Positions 8,517 to 17,700 of a stretch of DNA of 34,505 bases are shown piece after piece; the stretch's first letter is position 1, and each line of letters begins with the position of its first letter. The translations under genes and the position numbers were made by a program. The DNA lies in contig CAXHFH010000011.1 in assembly GCA_964015995.1 (NCBI GenBank), forward strand, positions 1 through 34,505, written 5' to 3'. The notes under the pieces are model-generated. The model saw nothing but the letters and a program-made list of their open reading frames with translations. It was not told the DNA's origin and ran no database searches. This DNA is from UBA1672 sp964015995. Its GTDB lineage: Bacteria; Pseudomonadota; Alphaproteobacteria; Micavibrionales; Micavibrionaceae.

Positions 8517-9338
8517 ATGCCGCACCTCTATCAAATGAACGTTTTAACAATTATAGAAGTCGGCAAAGATGGCGTTTTCCTTGAAGGCGAACATTACGGA
8601 GATGTACATCTGCTTGATGCCCCTAAAAACCTTCGGGTAGACGAAGAAATAGAGGTTTTTATCTATCGCAATACATCGGATAATGTCGTGGCCACTATTG
8701 CCCCTGCGCTTGTTAAAGTCGGCGAATGTGCAAATTTAGAAGTGGTTTCAACGGGTGATAACGGTGCGTTTTTGGACTGGGGCTTGCCCAAGGATTTATT
8801 CCTTCCCCATTCAGAACAAGCTTATTACGTAGATGAAGGCGATTATTGCGTCGTGCATGTGTATCTGGACAAAAAAGGACGTCCCGCCGCCTCATCTTTG
8901 CTCTACCATCACTTAGATGAATATCAAGGTGATCTGGAAGAAGGTCAGCAAGTCGACCTCCTCATCGCGGATGAAACCGAACTGGGGTTTAAGGCGGTTA
9001 TCAATCACAAGCAACTCGGCCTTATTTATCACAGCGAGCTTTCACAACCGCTACAGCTTGGAACAACGATGAAAGGATGGATCAAAAGCATTAGCGACGA
9101 TGGAAAAATCAATCTCAATATTAATGCCTTCGACGCAGATACGCGCGATGCGCTAGAAGCACAAATTTTAAATCAGCTCAAACAAGAAAATGGGCGCATA
9201 GATATTTCAGATAAAAGCCCGCCTGAAGAAATATTTGCGACATTCAAGGTTAGCAAAAAGAATTTTAAACGCGCGATCGGCAGCCTATATAAACAACGCC
9301 TCATTAAAATTTCACCGAAATATATTGAGTTGGTTTAG
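8517..9338 (+). CDS. S1 RNA-binding domain protein, CvfB-like
   Basis: A 273-residue protein of the CvfB/YitL family: several S1-type OB folds followed by a C-terminal winged helix. Seen here: an N-terminal strand-rich segment GVFLEGEHYGDVHLLDAPKN, a clear S1 element GDNGAFLDWGLPKDLFLPHSEQ (about 80-101), another LGFKAVINHKQLGLIYHSEL (about 152-172), and the terminal KSPPEEIFATFKVSKKNFKRA plus LYKQRLI, typical of the family's winged helix. Characterised homologues bind RNA and affect virulence-gene expression in Gram-positives; the role in proteobacteria is not settled. The stop overlaps by four bases with the stop of the convergent RRM gene. Confidence 0.9.
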   Translation: MPHLYQMNVLTIIEVGKDGVFLEGEHYGDVHLLDAPKNLRVDEEIEVFIYRNTSDNVVATIAPALVKVGECANLEVVSTGDNGAFLDWGLPKDLFLPHSEQAYYVDEGDYCVVHVYLDKKGRPAASSLLYHHLDEYQGDLEEGQQVDLLIADETELGFKAVINHKQLGLIYHSELSQPLQLGTTMKGWIKSISDDGKINLNINAFDADTRDALEAQILNQLKQENGRIDISDKSPPEEIFATFKVSKKNFKRAIGSLYKQRLIKISPKYIELV

Positions 9339-9571
9339 TCAGCTTGCTTTACGCGGATTCTATTTTTCCCTACTTTTGAGCCATGTAGCTCTTTTATCGC
9401 TACCTCTCCTTCATGCGCCAACGCCATTTCCACAAAGGCAAACCCCTTGGACTTACCACTATCTTTATTAAGAACCAGATCACAGGCTTTAATATTACCA
9501 TAGGCTTTGAAAAGTTCAGCGACTGATTGTTCACTAAAATCACGGGGCAAATTAAGGGCAATGAGTTTCAT
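9335..9571 (-). CDS. small RRM-type RNA-binding protein
   Basis: A 78-residue protein made of one RNA recognition motif. RNP2 is LIALNLP at residues 3-9 and RNP1 is KGFAFVEM at 42-49, both with the aromatic residues that stack on RNA. Bacterial single-RRM proteins of this size are known, often cold- or stress-induced. The ATG at 9571 has GGAG eight bases upstream. The gene ends convergently on the CvfB-like gene with a four-base overlap of stops, so two RNA-binding proteins lie tail to tail. Confidence 0.92.
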   Translation of the reverse strand: MKLIALNLPRDFSEQSVAELFKAYGNIKACDLVLNKDSGKSKGFAFVEMALAHEGEVAIKELHGSKVGKNRIRVKQAD

Positions 9572-9696
9572 GTTAAAAGCTCCAAATGGACAAAATATTA
9601 ATGTCTGAGTACCATAAGTACGCTATATTGCAAAGTTTAAAGGGGTACGCACACTTAGCGTTTCAGGATTTAATAACAGCCAAAAGGATATTTAGT

Positions 9697-9870
9697 ATGA
9701 GTACAATCACCATGGAAGATTTAAAAAGCGGAATGTGCCGTTGGCCTTTTGGCAGTACCGAAGATGAGGGACTTCATTTTTGTGGCGCGCCAAGCGATCC
9801 TGGAGCACCCTATTGTGAAGAACACATGGCAAAGGCGCAAGCTCCCACCCGTAAATCTAAAGCGACTTAA
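9697..9870 (+). CDS. short GcrA-like zinc-binding protein (C-terminal domain only)
   Basis: A 57-residue protein. CRWPFG at 14-19, HFCGAP at 28-32 and PYCEEH at 39-43 match the conserved C-terminal part of GcrA, the alphaproteobacterial cell-cycle regulator that works with sigma-70 and methylated DNA. Cys14, Cys29, Cys40 and His43 could bind one zinc. The N-terminal DNA-binding HTH of GcrA is absent. The frame is open back to an ATG at 9586, but that extra stretch does not resemble the GcrA HTH. The ATG at 9697 has AAAAGGA seven bases upstream. It may be a stand-alone paralogue that binds the sigma factor, or a remnant. Confidence 0.75.
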   Translation: MSTITMEDLKSGMCRWPFGSTEDEGLHFCGAPSDPGAPYCEEHMAKAQAPTRKSKAT

Positions 9871-9882
9871 ATATCAGGATTT

Positions 9883-9925
9883 AGTACAAGCGTTAGAAAA
9901 AAATAACTTTCCTAACGCTTGTACT
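9883..9925. terminator. 14-base perfect inverted repeat between convergent genes
   Basis: AGTACAAGCGTTAG (9883-9896) is repeated inverted as CTAACGCTTGTACT (9912-9925), with a 15-base A-rich loop. It lies between the end of the GcrA-like gene (9870) and the end of the convergent ABC-F gene (9939). The position suits a shared, two-way transcription end. The lack of a clear U-run makes a classical intrinsic terminator uncertain. Confidence 0.55.
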
Positions 9926-9938
9926 CATATACCAAAAT

Positions 9939-11789
9939 CTAACCCACCTGCTTTTCCATCCATTCTGTTTCTGCGATCACTAAATCTGCCAGCAACTTGG
10001 TATGTGTTTCTTGTATCTTGGCGGTGTCGATGTTGGGCTGTGTATAGAAACCTTCCGCGCTCATCAGGGTTTCCAACTCAACTTTCTGTGCTTCCAGTTT
10101 TTCTATTTTCTTTTCAAGCTTGGCAACCACTTGCGGGTTGAAACTCGGTGCATCTTTTTCAGGATCAGCGGCAGCCTTGTCTTTTTTCTTCTTTTCGCTT
10201 TTACGCTCCTCACGGCGCGCTTTAATTGTAAACTTGCGGTAATCCTCCAGATCGCCATCAAAATGCGTACACGCACCATCTTTAACCAACCACAAACGAT
10301 CAGCAACACGTTCAATCATATTCGGATCGTGACTGACGATTATGATCGCACCATCATACCCATTAAGCGCCTGTACCAAGGCTTCCCGCGCATCAATATC
10401 AAGGTGGTTGGTTGGCTCATCCAAAAGAAGAAGATGGGGAGCATCAAAACTCATAAACGCAAAGAGAAGGCGCGCCTTCTCACCACCGCTCAATGTTGAT
10501 ATTTTATTGTCTGACAGTTGACGCGAAAATCCGAAGGCACCCAGTTTCGCACGCACGATCGGCTCACTAACCTCAGGATATTTCTGCCGCATCATGCCCA
10601 TCATTTCTTCATAGGGCGTCGCATTGACGTCCAGCTCTTCTGTCTGATGCTGAGAGAAATACCCAATGCGTAATTTATTCGAGCGAAAAAGGCTGCCCTC
10701 CATCACGTCTAATTTCCCGGCAATCAGCTTCATCATCGTTGATTTACCATTACCATTTGCGCCAAGGATGGCGATACGGTCATCCCGATCAATACTCTCA
10801 TGGATATTGCAAAGAATAGGATTGCCTTCTGCATAACCGACATCGGCCTTATCAATGGACACCATGGGGGATGGAATTTTATCCGGGTTAGGGAAAGAAA
10901 ACCTTACCGCTCTATTGGCAATCACGGCATCAACAATATCCATACGCTCCAAAGCTTTCATACGGCTTTGTGCCTGACGGGCTTTACTCGCCTGCGCCTT
11001 AAAGCGATCCACGAATTTTTGCATATGCTCGCGTTCGGCCTGCTGTTTTTCAAACATTTTTTGTTGTAAGCCAAGCCGCTCTGCGCGCTCACGCTCAAAA
11101 GTATCGTAATTTCCGGTATATAAAGTGAGCTGTTGGTTATCGACATGGACGACATGATCAATACATCTGTTGAGCACTTCACGATCATGCGAAATAATCA
11201 AAAGCGTGTGTGGGTATGCGGCCAAATACGCCTCTAACCACATAATGGCTTCAAGATCCAAGTGGTTGGTCGGCTCATCAAGCAACAGGATTTCAGGCTC
11301 CACAAACAAGGCAGCAGCCAAAGCCACCCGCATACGCCAACCACCACTGAAAGAGGAGAATGGCTCTTGCAACTGCTCTTCCTTAAACCCAAGGCCAGTT
11401 AACAATCGAGAGGCTTTTGAAGGCGCAGAATAAGCATCCATATCAGATAGCTTTTCATATATTTCTGCAATTTTATTCGGATCTGTTTCTGTTTCCGTAT
11501 CTTCCCAAAGCTGCGCTAGCTCTTCATTCGCCGCTAAAACCATATCAATCAGAGGTGTGTCTGTTTCCGGAATATCTTGTCGCACCATGCCAAGCTTTTG
11601 ATTAGAAGGATAACTTACCGTACCACCATCCGCTTGCAATTCACCCGCAATCAATTTGAATAAAGTAGATTTACCCGCGCCATTTAAGCCAATAACGCCA
11701 ACCTTCCAGTTGTCGATAATACTGACACCGCATTCATCCAGAATTGTACGGTTTCCAATTTTATAGGTCAGATTTGATACAGTTAACAT
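9939..11789 (-). CDS. ABC-F family ATPase (YheS/Uup-like translation factor)
   Basis: A 616-residue soluble protein with two ATP-binding cassettes and no membrane segment. First cassette: Walker A GLNGAGKST (34-42), signature FSGGWR, Walker B LLLDEPTNHLD. Second cassette: GANGNGKST, LSGGEKAR, LLLDEPTNHLD. Between them is the charged ABC-F linker (about 235-300, rich in Q, K, R and E), which reaches into the ribosomal E/P site in studied members. The C-terminus adds a lysine-rich segment and a coiled coil (about 525-610). Length and layout fit the YheS subgroup. These proteins relieve ribosome stalling. The start has AAGGAG eight bases upstream, but this site lies inside a hairpin described separately. 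Confidence 0.94.
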   Translation of the reverse strand: MLTVSNLTYKIGNRTILDECGVSIIDNWKVGVIGLNGAGKSTLFKLIAGELQADGGTVSYPSNQKLGMVRQDIPETDTPLIDMVLAANEELAQLWEDTETETDPNKIAEIYEKLSDMDAYSAPSKASRLLTGLGFKEEQLQEPFSSFSGGWRMRVALAAALFVEPEILLLDEPTNHLDLEAIMWLEAYLAAYPHTLLIISHDREVLNRCIDHVVHVDNQQLTLYTGNYDTFERERAERLGLQQKMFEKQQAEREHMQKFVDRFKAQASKARQAQSRMKALERMDIVDAVIANRAVRFSFPNPDKIPSPMVSIDKADVGYAEGNPILCNIHESIDRDDRIAILGANGNGKSTMMKLIAGKLDVMEGSLFRSNKLRIGYFSQHQTEELDVNATPYEEMMGMMRQKYPEVSEPIVRAKLGAFGFSRQLSDNKISTLSGGEKARLLFAFMSFDAPHLLLLDEPTNHLDIDAREALVQALNGYDGAIIIVSHDPNMIERVADRLWLVKDGACTHFDGDLEDYRKFTIKARREERKSEKKKKDKAAADPEKDAPSFNPQVVAKLEKKIEKLEAQKVELETLMSAEGFYTQPNIDTAKIQETHTKLLADLVIAETEWMEKQVG

Positions 11790-11796
11790 TTATCTT

Positions 11797-11814
11797 GCTC
11801 CTTAACAAAGGAGC
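11797..11814 (-). promoter_or_regulatory. hairpin sequestering the ABC-F Shine-Dalgarno sequence
   Basis: In the mRNA the leader reads GCTCCTT-TGTT-AAGGAGC, a seven-base perfect stem with a four-base loop. The 3' arm contains the AAGGAG ribosome site placed eight bases before the ATG at 11789. When folded, the ribosome site would be masked. This could act as a thermometer-like or ribosome-sensing switch. Confidence 0.5.
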
Positions 11815-11948
11815 TTATGGCACAGAATAAGAATGAGAGAAAGCATTCTTAATAAAACACACGGCCCATTTGATAAAGACACACTAGGATTGTTTAGCTT
11901 TTGGGATATTTCTAAGGTAATATCGGCAGTTAATTAAGTACGATAAAG

Positions 11949-12359
11949 TTAGATTTCAAATGTCGGTATCGCATCCGCGAGTGTGTATTGGTTTAGCACA
12001 TCAATGTATGACGTTGTTGCCTCAAACAAATAATGCTTCAACTGGCATGACTGTGTAATACGACATGTGTTGGTTTTAGGATCAAAACATTCAACCATAT
12101 TCATATTAGGCTCTAATTCTGATATCAAATCACCTAGGCGTAGCTTTGTTGTATCTTTTGCAATTTTAATACCACCGCCTTTTCCTTTAACCGTTTCAAT
12201 ATAAGTCAGTTGTGACAGACGATGCACAACCTTAACCAAATGGTTGCGCGAAATATCAAAATGCTCGGCAATCTCCTTCACACTGGACATCCTATCGGGA
12301 TGAGCAGCAAGGAACATAAGAGTTCGTAGACCATAATCTGTAAATGACGTTAATTGCAT
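11949..12359 (-). CDS. nsrR: Rrf2-family nitric oxide-sensing repressor NsrR
   Basis: A 136-residue Rrf2 protein. The winged helix runs from MQLTSFTDYGLRTLMFLA through SVKEIAEHFDISRNHLVKVVHRL, followed by the wing GKGGGIKIAKD. Cys91, Cys99 and Cys105 are spaced like the iron-sulfur ligands of NsrR, whose cluster reacts with nitric oxide and releases DNA. Its divergent neighbour is the nitric oxide dioxygenase hmp, the classic NsrR target. A minus-strand promoter can be proposed: TTGTCT at 12393-12398 and TATTTT at 12370-12375 with 17 bases between. Transcription would then begin within a few bases of the ATG, giving an almost leaderless mRNA, in line with the absence of a ribosome site. Confidence 0.93.
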   Translation of the reverse strand: MQLTSFTDYGLRTLMFLAAHPDRMSSVKEIAEHFDISRNHLVKVVHRLSQLTYIETVKGKGGGIKIAKDTTKLRLGDLISELEPNMNMVECFDPKTNTCRITQSCQLKHYLFEATTSYIDVLNQYTLADAIPTFEI

Positions 12360-12378
12360 AATTTACTATAAAATAGGG

Positions 12379-12405
12379 TTGCCAAATTAAGAAGACAATT
12401 ATAAT
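12379..12405 (+). promoter_or_regulatory. candidate sigma-70 promoter of hmp
   Basis: TTGCCA at 12379-12384 and a perfect TATAAT at 12400-12405, separated by 15 bases, which is slightly short. The -10 box overlaps the NsrR operator, so bound repressor would block RNA polymerase. The assignment rests on sequence match only. Confidence 0.5.
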
Positions 12406-12425
12406 GTGCATTTAAAATACATATT
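12403..12425. promoter_or_regulatory. NsrR-type operator upstream of hmp
   Basis: An 11-1-11 inverted repeat: AATGTGCATTT, one A, AAATACATATT. The half-sites agree with the known proteobacterial NsrR consensus (an AAGATGCATTT-like half-site) at most positions and match each other at nine of eleven. It overlaps the candidate hmp -10 box and ends 15 bases before the hmp ATG. Confidence 0.85.
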
Positions 12426-12440
12426 ACAAAGGCTTTCATC

Positions 12441-13676
12441 ATGCTCTCACAACAAACCATCGATATTGTTAAATCAACCGCTCCTATTTTGGATGAGCAC
12501 GGAGAAACACTAACCAAGCATTTCTATACGCGTATGTTCTCCCACAACCCTGAGGTCGCACCTTTCTTTAACCCCGCAAACCAAGCGGGTGGAACGCAGC
12601 AGCGCGCTTTGGCGGCGGCTATATGTGCGTATGCTGCCAATATCGACAATCTTGAAGTTCTGGGTGGCGCAGTTGAGTTGATCGCTCATAAACATGCATC
12701 CCTTCAGATTAAACCGGAGCATTACCCCATTGTTGGTGAAAATCTTTTGGTCTCTATCCGTGAGGTTTTAGGTGACGGCGCGACAGATGACGTTATCAAT
12801 GCATGGGGCGAAGCGTACGGTTTCTTAGCTGATATTCTGATTGGTCGAGAACAACAAATCTACACAGAAGCGGCAGAAAAAACAGGCGGCTGGGAAGGTT
12901 TTAGAAAGTTCAAAATCGACCGGAAAGAAAAAGAAAGCAGCGTCATTACCTCCTTCTATCTTAAGCCGGAAGATGACGGCGCATTGCCCGATTATATGCC
13001 CGGGCAATATATTACGGTGCGGATGCCAACGAAAGACGGATCAACCACAATGCGTAATTACAGCCTGTCTGATAAACCGGGTCAGGATTATCTACGTATT
13101 AGTGTAAAAAAGGAAGTCGGTGCCAAGGCCGAAACACCTGATGGTTATGTCTCAAGTCTTTTACATGATACAAAAAACACAGGTGACATAATTGAATTGG
13201 CACCGCCATGCGGGGAATTCTTCCTTAATGTCAAAGATCGCCACGAACGTCCCTTGGTGTTACTCGCAGCAGGCATTGGAATCACGCCAATTCTTAGTAT
13301 TCTGAAGTCTGTTCTTGATGCCAAGCAGAACCGTGAAATCATATTTGTGCATGGCTGCCTCAATGAAGATGTTCAGCCATTTAAAACAACCATTGATAAT
13401 TTGGCTGATAAGCACCCCAATCTCACTGTACATTACCGTTACAGCGATGCCGAAAATGGCGCGGTAAAACGTGAGGGGAATTGCTCAACCGGCTTTATCA
13501 ATGCGGAATTAATTGAATCTTTTGCACCTGAACGCCATGCCGATTATTATTTCTGTGGGCCCAAACCATTTATGGTTGGCATTTATCAAGATTTACTCAA
13601 ATGGGGCATCCCTGCACCGCAAGTGCATTTTGAATTTTTCGGGCCGCGTGAAGAACTTACCCAAAAACAATCTTAA
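12441..13676 (+). CDS. hmp: flavohemoglobin, nitric oxide dioxygenase
   Basis: A 411-residue cytoplasmic enzyme that turns nitric oxide and oxygen into nitrate using NAD(P)H. The N-terminal globin has Tyr29 (distal), Gln53, proximal His85 in IAHKHASLQI, and Tyr95 in KPEHYP. The FAD domain has RNYSLS at 205-210. The NAD domain has AAGIGITP at 276-283 and the terminal HFEFFGP. All residues known to matter in E. coli Hmp are present, and the length is near-standard (396). It faces the NsrR gene across an NsrR operator, so it is expected to be induced by nitric oxide. An AAAGG sits about nine bases before the ATG. Confidence 0.97.
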   Translation: MLSQQTIDIVKSTAPILDEHGETLTKHFYTRMFSHNPEVAPFFNPANQAGGTQQRALAAAICAYAANIDNLEVLGGAVELIAHKHASLQIKPEHYPIVGENLLVSIREVLGDGATDDVINAWGEAYGFLADILIGREQQIYTEAAEKTGGWEGFRKFKIDRKEKESSVITSFYLKPEDDGALPDYMPGQYITVRMPTKDGSTTMRNYSLSDKPGQDYLRISVKKEVGAKAETPDGYVSSLLHDTKNTGDIIELAPPCGEFFLNVKDRHERPLVLLAAGIGITPILSILKSVLDAKQNREIIFVHGCLNEDVQPFKTTIDNLADKHPNLTVHYRYSDAENGAVKREGNCSTGFINAELIESFAPERHADYYFCGPKPFMVGIYQDLLKWGIPAPQVHFEFFGPREELTQKQS

Positions 13677-13708
13677 GATTACAATTTTATATCGTATTAT
13701 CTGCTGTG

Positions 13709-14590
13709 TCAGAAGCTTGGCATATCTTCCGTTACGGTCGCGTCGATATCATCGGCAATCTGGGTGCGCACAGTTGAATGCAAGGATTGATCCAACCCAT
13801 GCTCTTCAATCAGCTTAACAACATTCGTGGCATATATGCGCTCTAAACCCGCTGCGATAACGTCCAATTCTTCTTTGATTAGCTCATCACCATCAAATTG
13901 TTTGTGCGGATCAATAATAAAAAGCTGTTCATGGGCCTCTGTTGCTTCGGGTGTAATATGGAGATAGTGGGTCATCTTGCCGCCCAATAATTTTGGCGCA
14001 CCGCCCGCATCATCCTGCGCACGGATAATATTAACAACGTCTATCTCCGTAAGCTGTTCAGAAGATCCGGGTAATGTACTAATACAAAGATGCTGGCCCT
14101 CTTTGTTTTTATCACGTGTCAATAACACTCGCGGTGCAACCGAACCATCAGCGCGCCCCAGTTCGAAAACCTCAGCACTCATATTCTTACTATGGCGACT
14201 AAACGCTATTGGATCAGGGCGTTTCTTGCTTTTGAAAACACCCATAAAAGTTTTTTCTTCAGATTTTCTTACATCGTGATCAAACGGCAGTTTTTTAGCC
14301 ACAACATCCGCCAAACGATCGCCTACCACCTTTACGATCGCAGAGCCTTCAGGGTGAAGCGCACCAAGAGACAGGCGCAATGTTTTCTCATTTGAAAAGC
14401 TTCCTCCAAAATGCAGTAAAAATGCATCTGTATAATCATGCTCTAGACGGTCGAGCAATGTATCAACACTAGGGTCAACATCTGCGCCCCCCTCTATTTC
14501 GGCTAAAACAGTCTCGTAGTTTTCTGCACATTTAATCAGGAATTTTTTTCTGATGTCGTAATCTGTTAAATCAGCTTCTGGATCGCTCAT
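13709..14590 (-). CDS. hypothetical soluble protein
   Basis: A 293-residue acidic protein without signal peptide or membrane helix. I do not recognise a family. The N-terminal 60 residues look helical (DYDIRKKFLIKCAENYETVLAEIEG); the middle and C-terminal parts mix strands and helices, with KLLGGKMTHYLHITPEA near 200 and a final helical region. It starts 120 bases downstream of the end of the RTX gene on the same strand, with AAAGG about nine bases before the ATG, and could be read from that promoter or its own. It converges with hmp. No function is proposed. Confidence 0.75.
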   Translation of the reverse strand: MSDPEADLTDYDIRKKFLIKCAENYETVLAEIEGGADVDPSVDTLLDRLEHDYTDAFLLHFGGSFSNEKTLRLSLGALHPEGSAIVKVVGDRLADVVAKKLPFDHDVRKSEEKTFMGVFKSKKRPDPIAFSRHSKNMSAEVFELGRADGSVAPRVLLTRDKNKEGQHLCISTLPGSSEQLTEIDVVNIIRAQDDAGGAPKLLGGKMTHYLHITPEATEAHEQLFIIDPHKQFDGDELIKEELDVIAAGLERIYATNVVKLIEEHGLDQSLHSTVRTQIADDIDATVTEDMPSF

Positions 14591-14713
14591 GGCATTAACC
14601 TTTAATCACTTTATCCTTGCGTTTAAACCGCCGCACCTCACAATGCCGCGCCACCATAGGGAAATGACTAAAAATATGCAAACTTATTGAAGCCTATTTT
14701 GCGATGTGAAAAA

Positions 14714-17700
14714 TTACAAAATATTGATGTTGCCGTTTTCGATCAACTGCTGAAGATCAAGGTTTTGTAGTCCTTCCAACGCAACCAAATCAACAGCTTG
14801 CGTCGCGTTACCGCTACCGCTTGTATCCACAGATAGAACGGTACCGCCATCAACCTCACGTGAGAACACAAAATCATCAATGGCTTGCTGCGTGGGATCA
14901 TACCCTTGCAGCAAACTTGATAAATCAAGAACATCACCTTCGCCGGTGCTAAAATCTTTAATGACATCAACGCCTTGGCTTACGGCTTCCATCACAAATG
15001 TATCTTGCCCAGAGCCACCGGATAAAATGTCATTGCCCGCGCCACCATAGATAACATCGTTACCTTCTTGACCGTAAATAACATCATTACCATCACCGCC
15101 GCGCAGAACATCATCACCGCCCTGACGCCCAGCTCCAGACCCGACAACACTTTCCTGCGACAATGCTTCGTGGTTGTTTTTGATATATTCAATAGTATCC
15201 GCGCGTGACCAATTCGGGTTAAGTGTACTTTCACCATTTTCAAGACGATCAAACACGTCCCACCCTGCCCCGTCTTGCGTGCTCAAGCCATGCTCATCAG
15301 CCAATGTGTCTGTGTGAAGACTATCACCAAAGATCGTGTCATCGCCGCCACCGCCTTCAATGACATCATCACCAACATCATCTAATGTATTGATTGGGCT
15401 CGTATCTTTCAAAATAATCGCCAAATCGGATGGGTCATCAATATTCAAGGCATCTCCGCCCTCATCAATGACATCCAAACGTGACATCACCGAATTACTG
15501 GCATTTACACCAATCGCGATAACATCATCACTCAGTGATTGTAACAAGCCGACCTCGTCTGATCCGTCTGCGCCTGTGATTGCCGCCATGACCGCATTGG
15601 CACTACCGCTTTGTACTGCGCCTGTATCATCATTCACCGACCTGTTCGGGTTACCATCAGAAATGAAATAGGTGGTTGTAATAGCATCCCCGCCCAGAGC
15701 ATCACCACTTTGCAGCCATAAATTAGCCTCTTGCAATGGCGTCTCATAGTTCGTGAAACCATTACCTGTTAGCCCATCCAGATAATTAATCGCGGCAGTT
15801 AACTCATCCGCATTTGTAACCGTGAACGTCCCGCTTGGCATCACGTTTGTTGCAAATGGCGTGATGTGGATTTTAATCTCTCCGCCTTGATATACACCAA
15901 AGTCATTCAGCGCATTTTCAACGGCATCTTTTAGCAATGAAATACGAGACGATGCGTTACTTGCACTCCCCATAGAGCCTGAAACATCAAGGATAAACAC
16001 AAAGTTATAGTCTTGTGTTTCAGTGATTGTGCCTGCACCACCGACATCACCGACCAGTATATCACCCGCCGCGCCGCCAACAATCGCACCTTCTTCGCCG
16101 CCAATATGATGGTCAACATCCGACTTCGATGTATCATCCACGTTTTTACCGACGATCAATTCAGGCGTTAAGCCTTTCAGCATTAAGATTGCGCTGGAGC
16201 TATCACCATCGCCATCAGTCAAAACATATTCAAATTCATCACAAACATCAGATGAGTCCTCATATGTCGCTTTCACATTATTCAATAAGAAAGACGCACC
16301 TTTATAAGAACCCGCATTTGTTGAATTCAGCGCGATAGAGGTAATAGCAAGACCACCAAAATCAGACGCATCAAGGGCGAAAGAAAACTCACCGTCAACA
16401 ATTTGGCTTGGCACAAATTGCTGTTCGCCTGCGACTGTAGTTCCATCTTCTAGTGTCACCACAAAGTCCACACCATGTTGGCCATAGTTATTATTACTTC
16501 CGATTTCCGCCACTGTGATTGAAACATTTTGTGCATTTTGATCAAAATCAATGTCAAAAGTTTCCCCTTGCGGCCAGACCTTCTTACTGTCGCCGTTATT
16601 CAAATTATCAATACCAATGCCACTGCCGTCTGCCGTATCAACCCAACTCAAGTCGTAATTACCACTATTGGCTACAGAAACCGTTATGCCTTCTTGTGTA
16701 AGCGAATTTTGTGTACCAACCACATCCAACGCCACAGGATCAAAAGAGGACATGCTTGTTGTTGTCCCCGCCCCTGCATTGAGTGTGTAGGTATAAAACC
16801 CATTGGCCGAAAGCTCTAACGTACCATAATCACCATCAATGGTGATTGTTCCCGTTTCAGGCACATCGACTGTATTGGCTCCAAATTTAACTTGTGTGAC
16901 CGTATTATCCATATCCTGTGACAACTCATCATTCACCATGACATTGCCATCGACGCTGCTGTCGGATACGTCAAACGTCGCCGCATCATCATGCGCAACC
17001 GGTCCATCGTCGAGAACGTTAATTTTTAGTGTGCCATCAACGCCATCACCATCGAAATCTCTGGCTGTTACTCCAAAATTCAAAGTGATCACATCATTCG
17101 GGTCAGACGTATCAGGATGATCAAGCGTCCCTTCCAGAACGAAATTATATGTGCCATCCGCTGCAATGCTTAAAGTGAATACAGTTTCAGTGCCTACAAC
17201 GCCCGTATAAGTATTGGTTGTACTGTCGAAAGACACAATTACGGTTTCACCATTTGATGTCAGTGTTTGGCTTGGCCCAACACCGTTACCCGTAAATCCG
17301 CCTGCGCCATCTTGTCCGAAATGTGCATCCAGTTGCCCAGATACTGAGACATCCGGTGCCATATTTGTTTCATCAACACTCGCCGTTTCAGGAACCACAC
17401 AGATTGGTCCGTCATCCAGAACGTCAACTTGCACCATTGTTTCAATCGGATCACCATCACCATCGGTGGCAATCACACCAAAATTCAGACTAACTGCGTC
17501 GTTTGGATCACTGCTGTTCGGGTGGTCAATTGTACCAATCAATGTGAAGTCATAATCACCATTATTGTGAACCGTCATTGTAAAGACCGTCGCACCATTG
17601 GCCGCGCCTGTATAAACACCAGTTGTGGCATCATAGGTTACTATTACGGGATCACCGCCGGATGTAATGCCGTTTATTACGGAGACGCCGTTTCCTGTAA

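Noticed and set aside
9586..9696. N-terminal extension of the GcrA-like frame
   Set aside because: It does not resemble the GcrA helix-turn-helix, and the ATG at 9697 has a better ribosome site.
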